64,000 bases of DNA from Curvibacter sp. AEP1-3 (GCF_002163715.1 NZ_CP015698.1:2644201-2708200), one strand, 5' to 3'. Numbered from the stretch's first letter, positions 26,525 through 35,341 are shown. Notes: generated by a model not told the origin, from the sequence alone. Made by a program: numbers and translations.

Positions 26525-27433
26525 GTGGGTCTGCAACTGATGGGCTTGCGCTGGCTGCGCAGCCAGAGCATGAACGGGCTGCTGGCAGCCGTTTACTTCG
26601 GAATCGCCGGCGGGGCCTTTCATGCGGGTTCCGGCCGGCATTGGCCCTGGGCCGCGGGTGCCATCAGTGCCATCGGCCTGCTGGCCTGGGGTGCTGCGTT
26701 GCGACGGGCACGGACCATTTCCAACATCGCCACCTCGCGCATTGCCTCAGCCGCACAGGGCTACGCGGAGTTGCAGGGGCGCACCAACACCACCGACCTG
26801 ATTTACAGCCCCTTAAGCAACTCGCCCTGCATCTGGTACCGCTACGCCATCTATGAACGCGACAGCGACAACGACTGGAAGGAAGTGGAAGGCGGCACGA
26901 GCAGTGCCACCTTTGACCTGCATGACGGCAGTGGCGTGTGCACCATAGACCCCGACCATGCCGAAGTGATGGGCGTACCAGAGACGTCACGCGTATCCGG
27001 CGACACCAAGCACGTGGAGCACTTGCTACACGGTGGACGCAACCTGTACGCGCTGGGTGAGTTTGTGACCGTGGGTGGTGCGAACTCGGTCTTGAGCCTG
27101 CGCGAAGACGTGAATGCCCTGCTCACCAGCTGGAAGCAGAATCCCGCCGAGCTGCAACGCCGCTTTGACCTGAACAGGGACGGCGAGATCGACCTGAAAG
27201 AATGGGAGCTGGCCCGCCGACTGGCCACCCGCACGGTGGAGAAAGAACACCGCAACATCCGCGCTCAACCCGGCGTACACATGCTGCGTGCACCGCAAGA
27301 CGGGCGCTTGTTTTTGCTCTCGCCGCTCTCACCCCAATCCCTGCGCAGGCGTTACCTGCTATGGAGCGGCTTCCACCTGACAGTGTGCCTGGGTGCCGCT
27401 TTCATCACACTGAAAACGCTCCTGATTCGATAG
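26525..27433 (+). CDS. GIDE-domain membrane protein with an EF-hand
   Basis: Membrane protein of 302 residues (GTG 26525; ATG 26540 is also possible). It has two N-terminal helices (LLAAVYFGIAGGAFHAG, ISAIGLLAWGAALRRA), a GIDE-like domain (AQGYAELQGRTNTTDLIYSP, NSPCIWYRYAIYERDSDNDW, FDLHDGSGVCTIDPDHAEVM) resembling that of mitochondrial MUL1, a canonical EF-hand calcium loop D215-L-N-R-D-G-E-I-D-L-K-E226, and a final membrane helix. Bacterial GIDE proteins lack the RING finger, and none is seen here. It follows lemA by 6 bases. The EF-hand suggests calcium-dependent behaviour, which is inference. Confidence 0.8.
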   Translation: MGLQLMGLRWLRSQSMNGLLAAVYFGIAGGAFHAGSGRHWPWAAGAISAIGLLAWGAALRRARTISNIATSRIASAAQGYAELQGRTNTTDLIYSPLSNSPCIWYRYAIYERDSDNDWKEVEGGTSSATFDLHDGSGVCTIDPDHAEVMGVPETSRVSGDTKHVEHLLHGGRNLYALGEFVTVGGANSVLSLREDVNALLTSWKQNPAELQRRFDLNRDGEIDLKEWELARRLATRTVEKEHRNIRAQPGVHMLRAPQDGRLFLLSPLSPQSLRRRYLLWSGFHLTVCLGAAFITLKTLLIR

Positions 27434-27469
27434 CTGTCCGCGCACATTCGACGGGCGCTAGCGCCCTGA
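27429..27469 (+). repeat. Dispersed palindromic repeat, copy 3
   Basis: ATAGCTGTCCGCGC, ACATTCG, ACGGGCGCTAGCGCC. Lies between the convergent GIDE and M60 genes. Confidence 0.75.
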
Positions 27470-27481
27470 AACACACATAAA

Positions 27482-30277
27482 TCAGAAGGGCCAAGCCGGG
27501 CTGGCGACGGACATGTCCACCTTGCGCACCGTGCTGTGGTTATTGGTGCTGGTATTGGCATAAAACAGCGCCGGCTCTACTGCAAACGTGAACGCTGCCA
27601 CCTGTGCAGACGCAGCCGCCGAGTAGCGCACACCCCACAGGTCGAAGGTCGGGCGCTGGTCACGTTGGGTGATCCACGAGAGGGTGATGAGCAGGTTGTC
27701 GTTGCCGGTCGGGCTGGGCTTGGTGGCATAGGTGCTGTAACCCAGCTTGTTGCGGTTGGCGGCCCAGTCGGCATCGGCCACGGCGTCAAACTGGCGCTGG
27801 TGCAGGTACAACAAGGTGATGATGTCCCAGCCGGTGGCAATGCTCACCTGGCGCTGGGCCCAGTAGTGCACCCACTGCATGTAAAAAGCCATGCGCTCGC
27901 CGTTCTGCACCGCGTAGGCGGCGTTACCCCAGATGCTTTGGTAAGCCGCCTCCACAGGATCGGCCTGCAACTTGGCGGCCTTGATCATGTTGAAGGCGGA
28001 CAAGTAGCTCACGCGGGTATCACCCGTGTTGTAGCCCATCTCACTGAGCATGCGCCAGCCTTTGTGCAGGGGGAACAGGTTGTTGGAGACCTCGGTGCTG
28101 CGGTCGTCATACACCTTGTGCATGCCCTTTTGCTGGTTGTGACCCACCTCGTGGCTTTCGCCCCAGCCGCGGGGGCTGAGGCCCCAGTCCTGGTCATACG
28201 GGTTGCCTGAGCAGCCGCTGCCGCACTGCGAATAGTTGTCCACGTTGATGTGCTGCGTCCCGGGCACGCGGTGCAGCGTGGCATCGGTGCAGTTCCAGCC
28301 CAGGCTGGTGCACATGGCCTGCACATGGGCGGTCAAGCTTTTGCCCGGCAACGCGTAGCCGGCCAGCATGTAGAGGTCTTCGAAGAAGAGGGTTTTCACT
28401 TCGTTCAAAAACTTGTCGATGTCGCCCGCGTAATCGGTGCCGTTGATGACGGCACGCATCTTGTCGGCACGGGAGTGGATCTCAATACCTGCGAGCTTGA
28501 TCTCGGCCCACTCGTGCTGGGCGGCGTTCAGGGCAGTCACAAATGCCGCCTTGTCGCCAGCGCCATTGGACTGGTCCAGAAAGGGATGCTTGGCCACCCC
28601 GCGCAAACGCAGTTGCACGTTTTGCTGCGGCGTGGCGTTGCTGAACACCAGCTGCAAGGTGCCGCCATAGGGGCTCACCAACTGCATCGCCTGGCCGGTG
28701 CTGAGCACCATGTCCGGGCTGGCCAAAAAGCGCGGTCGGTTGTACCGGTTGGGGTCCCACAGGCGGGTGGAGCCGGTACGCTGGGTGTTGAGGCGCAGCG
28801 ACACCATGGCGCTGCCCGCACTAAGCAGCTCGACCGTAACCGGCTTGCCCGGAGCCGCCAGGCGACCGATGGCTGTAAAGCCACTGGTGGACGGCACGGT
28901 CACGTCCACCGTCTCATCCGTAGTGCTCACGGCCATGCCGGCAGTCATCGCGCTGGCAAAGCTCCCTAGGTCCGCCTGCGCCGTGGCAACCGGGCGCACA
29001 TAGGCCACCAGGGCATCGGCAATCAGCGCCTTCTGAAACGCCGCCGGGGTGCTGGCCTTGTCCATGGGGTAACGGAGCTGACGCCGCACCACATCGGCCC
29101 ACAGCACCAGGTAGCGCAACACCTCGGTATCGGCTGTGGCAAAGATATTCTGACCTGCTTTGTTGAATACATCGATCTGGCTGCGCAAGGCATCGACGGG
29201 CGACAGCAAGTTGGCCTGCAAGCTGGCCACCCCCGAACAGTCGGTCTTGCCGGCAGAGACGGTACAAGGCGACCAGTCGTAGGGCATGCTGAAACTGTCG
29301 GAGGCCAGCAGGTTCAGCATGGCCGTGGTTTTGGCGAACTGGTCGGAAAGCGTGCGGTTGCCCGCTTCGCTGCGGCCGGCAGCCACCTTGTCGCTGGCCC
29401 AGTAATTGCCGCCATAAGGGCCGAACTGCAGGCCCATGCCCGCCAGCACCTGGATGGCCGAGTCGCTGGTCCAGTTGCTTTTGGTGTGCACATAGAGCAC
29501 CGGCCGCCCGGCTGCCACCAGCGCCCGGATGCTGGTCTCCAGACTGGCACTGGCTGCCAAGTCTCCGCCCACCACCAACAGGTGCGCATTCGTGGCGCAG
29601 GCGGAGGTGGCAATGAAGTCACAGGCGATGGTGGTAACCGGCACTCCGGCCTTCACCATACCGGCCGCACTGCTGCTCGCGTTGATGCCGGCAAAGGCCA
29701 CATTCAGCGTGGCGGGCAAGGTGCCGGCAGCATCACCACGCACCAGCCAGGCCAGAAGGCGCTTGAAGGCGGGCCGGTAGGCGACCAACTCATTGGCATT
29801 GAACTTGGAAAGCACCTGCACACCAAAGCCTGCGCTGCGGCCGCCACCCGCCACACTGATACTGGCCAAGGCGTTGCCCTGGTCACCCACGATCAGCGGT
29901 TGTGCCGTGGCGGCGTTGCGGGGCTGCACCCAATAGCTCCACTGGGTGGGGTCGTATTCGGTACTCACCCCTTGGTACAGGCTGCTGATGCGCGCTGCCT
30001 GCGCCAGGCTGATTTGCTGCTGTGCGTACTGGGCATGCTGAGATACCAGCTTGGCATCGGTGAGCGCACTCGCGTCGCCGCTTTGAAGGGCTTGCGAAAT
30101 CTGGCTGCTGGCCTGAGGAGCCGCCACCAGCGATACGGTGCCACTGCTTGCACCACTGCTGGAACTGTCGCCCGAACCACCACCACCACAGGCCGTGAGA
30201 AGCGCAGCCAAGGCCAGGGTGGACCATCCAACACGATGGCGATTGATTGTTGTTGTGTTTGCTGTGTGCGGGCGCAT
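27482..30277 (-). CDS. M60 family lipoprotein metallopeptidase (enhancin/SslE-like)
   Basis: Lipoprotein of 931 residues: signal peptide then lipobox LLTAC with C30, followed by a glycine/serine linker. The C-terminal third is the M60 peptidase domain with zinc motif H709-E-V-G-H713 and the third ligand glutamate E729, matching the family pattern HExxH(x8-28)E. The preceding region (YWVQPRNAATAQPLIVGDQG, YVHTKSNWTSDSAIQVL) resembles the N-terminal part of SslE/AcfD proteins. M60 enzymes cut mucin-type glycoproteins; in an environmental bacterium the substrate is unknown. It is convergent with the GIDE gene across a palindromic repeat. Confidence 0.85.
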   Translation of the reverse strand: MRPHTANTTTINRHRVGWSTLALAALLTACGGGGSGDSSSSGASSGTVSLVAAPQASSQISQALQSGDASALTDAKLVSQHAQYAQQQISLAQAARISSLYQGVSTEYDPTQWSYWVQPRNAATAQPLIVGDQGNALASISVAGGGRSAGFGVQVLSKFNANELVAYRPAFKRLLAWLVRGDAAGTLPATLNVAFAGINASSSAAGMVKAGVPVTTIACDFIATSACATNAHLLVVGGDLAASASLETSIRALVAAGRPVLYVHTKSNWTSDSAIQVLAGMGLQFGPYGGNYWASDKVAAGRSEAGNRTLSDQFAKTTAMLNLLASDSFSMPYDWSPCTVSAGKTDCSGVASLQANLLSPVDALRSQIDVFNKAGQNIFATADTEVLRYLVLWADVVRRQLRYPMDKASTPAAFQKALIADALVAYVRPVATAQADLGSFASAMTAGMAVSTTDETVDVTVPSTSGFTAIGRLAAPGKPVTVELLSAGSAMVSLRLNTQRTGSTRLWDPNRYNRPRFLASPDMVLSTGQAMQLVSPYGGTLQLVFSNATPQQNVQLRLRGVAKHPFLDQSNGAGDKAAFVTALNAAQHEWAEIKLAGIEIHSRADKMRAVINGTDYAGDIDKFLNEVKTLFFEDLYMLAGYALPGKSLTAHVQAMCTSLGWNCTDATLHRVPGTQHINVDNYSQCGSGCSGNPYDQDWGLSPRGWGESHEVGHNQQKGMHKVYDDRSTEVSNNLFPLHKGWRMLSEMGYNTGDTRVSYLSAFNMIKAAKLQADPVEAAYQSIWGNAAYAVQNGERMAFYMQWVHYWAQRQVSIATGWDIITLLYLHQRQFDAVADADWAANRNKLGYSTYATKPSPTGNDNLLITLSWITQRDQRPTFDLWGVRYSAAASAQVAAFTFAVEPALFYANTSTNNHSTVRKVDMSVASPAWPF

Positions 30278-30465
30278 GCCGGGTCTCCGCCCTGCCTCTA
30301 CCGCGTGCAGGGACGGCGGATTGTCGGTGCGCGCATCGCCAAAACGACGCCCTGCTGACAGCCTGCAACGCGGCTTACAAATGCTTACCCGGCGTCCGGC
30401 AAGGGCGATACAGAAAGCCGGGACTCACGACCCGGCCATGAGCGCAGTGGCAGTAAAACTGGCTC

Positions 30466-31212
30466 TTATAGAACCGCGACCTCGGCGATGGCGTTGGCCA
30501 TGTATTCGATCTTCTGCTGCATGTCCGCATCCGTGTCGGCATGGCGTACCGCAATGCCGCGGAAGGTGTCTTGCACGGCAACAAAAGCGTCTACCAGCGC
30601 AGGATCGAAATGCGCACCACGGGATTCCGTGATGATTTCCACCGCGCGGTCCACAGACACCCCGTCTTTGTAAACCTTGTTGCTGATCAGTGCATCAAAC
30701 ACGTCGGCCAGCGCCACGATGCGGGCAGACAGCGGAATCTGCTCCCCCCACAAGCCCTTGGGATAGCCGGTGCCATCCCATTTTTCCTGGTGGCACAGGG
30801 TGAGTTCTTTGGCGAGCGTGAGTAGAGGCGACACACGGCCCAGGGTCTTTTCCGCGCGCACCAGTGCGTCGTGACCCAGCGTGGTGTGGGTGCGCATGAT
30901 GGCAATCTCATCCGGGGTCAGGCGGCCGGGTTTGAGCAGGATGCGGTCCGGAATGCCGATGGTGCCCATGTCGTACATGGGTACGCTGCCTACCAATGTC
31001 TCGACGTAGGCTGGAGTCAACGCGGCGGCATAGGCGGGGTTCTTTTGCAACTCGCCACACAATGCGCGCACATAGTTCTGAACCCGCAGGAGGTGGCTCT
31101 CGGTGTCCGAGTCGCGCAGCTCGGCCAGCGTGGCCAAAGCAAACACCACGACCTGAGCCGCGTGCAAGGCTTCGTCGGCGTCAGTGTGAGGGGCAGAGCT
31201 AGTATTGGTCAT
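30466..31212 (-). CDS. HD-GYP domain protein with a degenerate HD motif
   Basis: Cytoplasmic protein of 248 residues from ATG 31212; its ATGA overlaps the methyltransferase stop. It has one HD-GYP domain. The GYP part is intact (HQEKWDGTGYPKGLWGEQIP, then ARIVALADVFDAL), and the first histidine is in TESHLLRVQNYV. The central dyad, normally HDIGKIGIPD, reads Y80-D-M-G-T-I-G-I-P-D, so the metal-binding histidine and the conserved lysine are replaced. Canonical members hydrolyse c-di-GMP; this one may be inactive or act as a binding protein. There is no receiver or other sensor domain. Confidence 0.82.
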   Translation of the reverse strand: MTNTSSAPHTDADEALHAAQVVVFALATLAELRDSDTESHLLRVQNYVRALCGELQKNPAYAAALTPAYVETLVGSVPMYDMGTIGIPDRILLKPGRLTPDEIAIMRTHTTLGHDALVRAEKTLGRVSPLLTLAKELTLCHQEKWDGTGYPKGLWGEQIPLSARIVALADVFDALISNKVYKDGVSVDRAVEIITESRGAHFDPALVDAFVAVQDTFRGIAVRHADTDADMQQKIEYMANAIAEVAVL

Positions 31213-31985
31213 GCAGATTCTCCTGGGGGCACCGGCAGAGGCGCCTGGTACAGCCACACCATTTTGCCACCGGGTGCGCGCCAGCTGGCGCGCGGTGTGG
31301 AAGTTGTTGCTTCAAAGTCCAAACTCACCAGCCAAGCTCCCGGCCGCAGCTCGGCGCGGGCCTTGTCCACGGCGCGCGCCATACTTTCAGGGCGCTGGAA
31401 CAGGTACACCATGTCATAGCTGCCCCAGCTCGCTTTCCAGATATCTGCCCGGGTGACGCGGGCCCATGGGCAGCGCAACCCGCAGAGCAGACGCAGAGGC
31501 CAACTCCACTCCATGCCGTGCAGCTCGGCCTGCGGGTATGCCAAACGCAAGGCCTGCAGGCCATGGCCCAGGCCGCAACCGGCATCGAGCACATGGGCGC
31601 CTTGGGGCAAAGGTGCGTGCGCCGGCAAATCAACCAGCGCATGGAGCGGGGTGGGAAATAGCGGGGCATCGCGCCAGGCATTCACCGGATAGACCAAGAG
31701 CAAGAGGCCCAAGGGCAGCAGCCAGGCCCAAGCCGGCAATGAGTCCGCCCCCAATGCTGACAGGCTGGCTGCCAGCGACAAGGGAAAGCCCGCCGCAATC
31801 AGCAAACGCCGCCACCAGGTGGCACCCCACAAGCTGCAGGCTACGCCCAATGCACTGCTCAGACCCAGCGCCCACTGCAAGGCCATGCCCTGCCCCAGCA
31901 GCTCGCGGAACACCGCCCAACACAGGGCCCACGCCAGCACCGCAGGCAGCGGCCATTGCCAATGGGCAGGGTTGATGCGGCGCAT
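31209..31985 (-). CDS. Membrane-anchored class I SAM-dependent methyltransferase
   Basis: Protein of 258 residues with three or four hydrophobic segments in the first 110 residues (PLPAVLAWALCWAVFRELLG to WAWLLPLGLLLLVYPVNAW), then a Rossmann methyltransferase domain. The SAM motif I is VLDAGCGLGHGLQALR, and motif IV is YDMVYLFQRPESM. The target is unknown. The last bases overlap the start of the HD-GYP gene (ATGA), so the two are translationally coupled. A dispersed palindromic repeat lies 16 bases upstream of its start. Confidence 0.78.
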   Translation of the reverse strand: MRRINPAHWQWPLPAVLAWALCWAVFRELLGQGMALQWALGLSSALGVACSLWGATWWRRLLIAAGFPLSLAASLSALGADSLPAWAWLLPLGLLLLVYPVNAWRDAPLFPTPLHALVDLPAHAPLPQGAHVLDAGCGLGHGLQALRLAYPQAELHGMEWSWPLRLLCGLRCPWARVTRADIWKASWGSYDMVYLFQRPESMARAVDKARAELRPGAWLVSLDFEATTSTPRASWRAPGGKMVWLYQAPLPVPPGESA

Positions 31986-32000
31986 GATTTATGTAGAAAA

Positions 32001-32050
32001 AGTGCCGCTAGCGCTCATGGAATATGCGCGAGCAGCTCCTGTTTTCATAG
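32001..32050 (-). repeat. Dispersed palindromic repeat, copy 4
   Basis: Opposite orientation to the other copies; read on the minus strand AGCTGCTCGCGC, ATATTCC, ATGAGCGCTAGCGGC. Lies between parB and the methyltransferase gene. Confidence 0.8.
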
Positions 32051-32073
32051 CAAATGATTCGGGGACGTCGTAG

Positions 32074-33033
32074 TTAACGGTTGCCGCCCGGCGCCAATCG
32101 GTCGATCAGACCGTTCAGCTCATCGAGCGAGCCGAACTGGATCACGACTTCTCCCATTTCCTCGAAACGGCCGTGGCGCTTGACGCGCTTTTTGATGTGC
32201 ACATCCACCTGCGCCATGAGCAAATCCGAGAGTTCTTCTTCCACGCGCTTGATGTCACGCGACTTTTCCTTGGCCGGCTTTTGGGGCTTGAGGGAGAACT
32301 CGGCACTGAGCTTTTTGACCAAACTCTCGGCTTCGCGCACCGACATTTTTTTGGTGGCGATCTGGTTGGCTGCGGTGATCTGTGTGCCGCGGTCCAGCGC
32401 CAACAAGGCACGGGCGTGGCCCATGTCGATGTCGCCGGCCATCAGCATGGTCTGCACCGGATCGGCGAGATTCAAGAGGCGCAGCAGGTTGCTCGCCGCG
32501 CTGCGGGAGCGGCCCACGGCCTGGGCTGCGGTTTCGTGGGTGAGGCCGAATTCCCGGATCAAGCGCTGCAGACCCTGTGCTTCTTCCAGCGGGTTCAGGT
32601 CTTCACGCTGGATGTTCTCGATCAGCGCCATGGCGGCGGCGGCCTCGTTGGGCACGTCGCGCACCAGCACTGGCACCTCCGTCAGGCCGGCCAACTTGGC
32701 AGCGCGGAAGCGGCGTTCACCGGCGATGATTTCATAGATGGCGCGCTTGCGACCGTCGCCAATATGCTTGGCGGCATCGGCCTCGTCGAGCTTGCGTACC
32801 AGGATCGGTTGCATGATGCCCTGTGCCTTGATGCTCTCTGCCAGCTCGTACAGGGCACCCTCGTCCATGCGGGTGCGCGGCTGGTAGACGCCAGCCACCA
32901 TGTCGGCCAACAGCAAGGTGCTGGGCGTGGTCTGAGTTGCAAGGCTGGTGTCGGCTGCAGGTGCATCTACGACTTTGGGTCCCAGCAGGGCCTCCAGGCC
33001 CATGCCCAAGCCTTTGGGTTTTTTCGTAACCAT
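32074..33033 (-). CDS. parB: Chromosome-partitioning protein ParB
   Basis: DNA-binding CTPase clamp of 319 residues. The N-terminal domain carries the CTP-binding motif GERRFR at residues 105-110 and the KGLGMGLEALLG leader typical of chromosomal ParB. A helix-turn-helix is in LTHETAAQAVGRSRSAASNL. The C-terminal dimerisation segment ends HGRFEEMGEVVIQFGSLDEL. ParB loads at parS sites; four perfect sites are found 2.2-3.8 kb away in this window. It is separated from parA by an alpha/beta-hydrolase gene and a GC-rich repeat. Confidence 0.96.
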   Translation of the reverse strand: MVTKKPKGLGMGLEALLGPKVVDAPAADTSLATQTTPSTLLLADMVAGVYQPRTRMDEGALYELAESIKAQGIMQPILVRKLDEADAAKHIGDGRKRAIYEIIAGERRFRAAKLAGLTEVPVLVRDVPNEAAAAMALIENIQREDLNPLEEAQGLQRLIREFGLTHETAAQAVGRSRSAASNLLRLLNLADPVQTMLMAGDIDMGHARALLALDRGTQITAANQIATKKMSVREAESLVKKLSAEFSLKPQKPAKEKSRDIKRVEEELSDLLMAQVDVHIKKRVKRHGRFEEMGEVVIQFGSLDELNGLIDRLAPGGNR

Positions 33034-33057
33034 GTTTCTATTCCTCTGATGTATGTT

Positions 33058-33130
33058 GCCCCCACGCTCCGCCGCTTTGCGGGTCGCTGCCCCCCATGGG
33101 GGCTAACACGCCTTGGGGCGGCCCGGCGGC
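33058..33130 (-). repeat. GC-rich 70-bp intergenic repeat, copy 1
   Basis: Begins GCCCCCACGCTCCGCCGCTT and continues with CGCTGCCCCCCATGGGGGC and CTTGGGGCGGCCCGGCGGC. The reverse complement of 51267-51339 matches it over the whole length with a few changes. The copy lies between parB and the hydrolase gene and supplies the last codons (APPGRPKAC) and the stop codon of that hydrolase. Confidence 0.8.
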
Positions 33131-33702
33131 GCGTTGTCGATATTCAATGAAATCTTGTTGTTAGCTACCAGAGCCTGCAGCCGGGACAGCCCTTCGGGCC
33201 AGTCACCCAAGCCGGAATCGGCATTCAAGTGACCTGCATTGCCGCAGTCCACCAAGTCGGCTCCCCAGGCGGCGGCAAACTGTTGTGCCCGCTCAAAGCT
33301 GCAGTAAGGGTCATTGCGGCTGCCGAGCAGCTCGGCAGTGAAGGGCAACTTGTCCATCACGACCGGCCACCAACTCTTGAGCGGAGCCTGCAGTTCTTCC
33401 CGCTCCGGGTCACCGGGGCCCACCAAAAAGGCGGCCTTCACGCGGTGGGTGTTCTGCGAATGTTGGGCCCAGGCGGCGGTGAGTATGCAGCCCAGGCTGT
33501 GCGCCACCAGCACCACAGGCGTGGGTGCGGCCAGCACGGCTTCTTCGAGCTGCATCATCCAGTCGCCGCGCAGAGGCTGCATCCAGTCGTGCTGCTGCAC
33601 TCGGGTAAAGCCATGCAAGGCTTCCCAGCGGCTTTGCCAATGGGCCGGGCCGGAGTTCTGCCAGCCGGGCAACAAAAGAGTGGTGTAGCTTGCGGTACCC
33701 AT
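33103..33702 (-). CDS. RBBP9/YdeN-type alpha/beta hydrolase
   Basis: Serine hydrolase of 199 residues from ATG 33702 (MGTASYTTLLLPG). Landmarks are LLPGWQNSGPAHWQSRWE, the nucleophile elbow VLVAHSLGCIL, the aspartate segment LGSRNDPYC and the histidine segment DCGNAGHLNADSGLGDWPEG. The gene lies between parA and parB with a 4-base gap to the parA stop, so it is co-transcribed with the partition genes. Its C-terminus is formed by an intergenic repeat. Substrate unknown. Confidence 0.88.
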   Translation of the reverse strand: MGTASYTTLLLPGWQNSGPAHWQSRWEALHGFTRVQQHDWMQPLRGDWMMQLEEAVLAAPTPVVLVAHSLGCILTAAWAQHSQNTHRVKAAFLVGPGDPEREELQAPLKSWWPVVMDKLPFTAELLGSRNDPYCSFERAQQFAAAWGADLVDCGNAGHLNADSGLGDWPEGLSRLQALVANNKISLNIDNAPPGRPKAC

Positions 33703-33706
33703 GGGA

Positions 33707-34492
33707 TTACATGGTGTGGATGCGGTCAACCATCTCTTGCGCAAAGGTCACGAAGGACTGTGCCCCCTTGGAGTTGGGGTCGAACACCACACCGGGGACT
33801 CCATAACTAGGCGCCTCTGCCAGACGCACGTTGCGGGGAATGACGGTGTCGAATACCTTGTCGCCGAAGTGGGCCTTGAGTTGATCGCTCACCTGGTTCT
33901 GCAAAGTAATGCGGGGGTCAAACATCACGCGCAGCAGGCCGATGATTTGCAGGTCGTCGTTGAGGTTGGCCTTGACCTGCTTGATGGTGTTGACCAGATC
34001 GGTCAGACCTTCGAGGGCGAAGTATTCGCACTGCATGGGCACGATCACGCCATGAGCGCAGCACAGGCCGTTGAGGGTGAGCATGCTCAAGGAGGGCGGG
34101 CAGTCGATGAGTACGAAGTCGTATTCGTGGTCCACCACGGCCAGCGCCTGCTTGAGGCGGCGCTCACGCCGTTCCAGCTCCACCATTTCCACTTCGGCAC
34201 CCGCCAGTTCGCGGTTGGCACCCAGGATGTCGTAGCTGCATCCACCTTCGATCAACTTCTCGCTTTGGGTGCGGGCTTCGGCCACCGTGGCGGACTCCAG
34301 CAACACGTCATACACCGTGAGTTCGAGTTTGCGCTTATCCACGCCCGAGCCCATGGTGGCATTGCCCTGCGGGTCGAGGTCGATCATCAACACCCGCTGC
34401 CCGACCTTGGCCAGACCTGCAGCCAGGTTGACGGTGGTGGTGGTTTTGCCGACGCCACCTTTTTGGTTGGCAACGCAGAAAATTTTGGCCAT
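33707..34492 (-). CDS. parA: Chromosome-partitioning ATPase ParA (Soj)
   Basis: Walker-type ATPase of 261 residues. The deviant Walker A motif NQKGGVGKTTTTVNLA is at residues 9-24, then DLDPQGNATMGSG, and the switch II region DFVLIDCPPSLSMLTLN. ParA binds non-specific DNA in the ATP form and moves ParB-parS complexes. It is downstream of mnmG-rsmG and a lysE gene, near the position usual for chromosomal parA in proteobacteria. The short length without N-terminal helix-turn-helix marks it as the chromosomal (Soj) type. Confidence 0.96.
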   Translation of the reverse strand: MAKIFCVANQKGGVGKTTTTVNLAAGLAKVGQRVLMIDLDPQGNATMGSGVDKRKLELTVYDVLLESATVAEARTQSEKLIEGGCSYDILGANRELAGAEVEMVELERRERRLKQALAVVDHEYDFVLIDCPPSLSMLTLNGLCCAHGVIVPMQCEYFALEGLTDLVNTIKQVKANLNDDLQIIGLLRVMFDPRITLQNQVSDQLKAHFGDKVFDTVIPRNVRLAEAPSYGVPGVVFDPNSKGAQSFVTFAQEMVDRIHTM

Positions 34493-34537
34493 AGGACGCT
34501 CAGGGTGTGAAAACGAAAATCAGAAACAGCGGTGGAA

Positions 34538-35158
34538 TTACTTGGCGGACTGCAGAGCCAACTTGATGCCAAAGCCCACCAGAAACAGGCCCGCCACTTT
34601 CTCCAACACCCGGCCGATGCGGGGGTTGGCGCGCATGCGCTCAGCCAAAAAGTGGGTCACCAGCGTGGCGCCCAGGCCGTAGAGGAAAGTCAAAAATGCA
34701 ATCGTCGCGGCCATAACTCCGTAGGTCACCAGCCCTTGCTGACTAGCGCGGTCCACAAACAGGGGAAAGAACGCCATGTAAAACAGGATGGCCTTGGGGT
34801 TGAGCAAGGTGATGAGCAGTGCCTGGCGAAGGTATTGGCCGGGCTTGATGTTGAGCACCGGTGCGGCACCGGGTTTGGCGGTGAGCATTTTGTAACCCAA
34901 CCAAGCCAGGTAAGCGGCGCCTGCCCACTGCACGGCATGGAAGGCTTCAGGGTAAGCAGCCAGCAACGCCGCCACACCTGCTACTGCGGACCACATTAGT
35001 ACTTGGTCGCCCAGAATCACCCCGAGGGTGGCGGCCAGTCCGCCAGCTATCCCACCCTTGCTGGTAGACGTCACCAAAGCCAGATTGCCGGGACCAGGGA
35101 TGGCGAGGAACACGATGATGGTGATGACAAAGTTGCCGTAATCGGTGATGCCGAGCAT
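34538..35158 (-). CDS. LysE family amino-acid exporter
   Basis: Inner-membrane exporter of 206 residues from ATG 35158 (MLGITDYGNF). It has about six helices and the RhtB/LysE signature IPGPGNLALVTSTSKGGIAG around residues 22-41. The middle of the protein (NPKAILFYMAFFPLFVD) is the second conserved stretch. The substrate is an amino acid or derivative. It lies between rsmG and parA on the same strand, preceded by a 420-base gap that contains a parS site and large palindromes. Confidence 0.9.
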   Translation of the reverse strand: MLGITDYGNFVITIIVFLAIPGPGNLALVTSTSKGGIAGGLAATLGVILGDQVLMWSAVAGVAALLAAYPEAFHAVQWAGAAYLAWLGYKMLTAKPGAAPVLNIKPGQYLRQALLITLLNPKAILFYMAFFPLFVDRASQQGLVTYGVMAATIAFLTFLYGLGATLVTHFLAERMRANPRIGRVLEKVAGLFLVGFGIKLALQSAK

Positions 35159-35256
35159 GGGAGTACTTTCGTGGAGGTGGGTGTCGAGTTTACGTTGGAA
35201 ACTTTGTGGCGAGGGTTGGGATTGCAATTGCTAACCTGCTCAAGTCGCCCGAGTGT

Positions 35257-35272
35257 TGTTTCACGTGAAACA
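35257..35272. promoter_or_regulatory. parS site 1 (intergenic)
   Basis: TGTTTCACGTGAAACA is an exact copy of the ParB-binding palindrome known from Bacillus and proteobacteria. It lies 98 bases upstream of lysE and 2.2 kb from parB. Confidence 0.93.
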
Positions 35273-35341
35273 GCTTGAGTACCATTTACTCGCGAAGGAC
35301 GTGCTGGGCCCGCTGCGCGCCAAGGGCACACCCCGCCGTTC

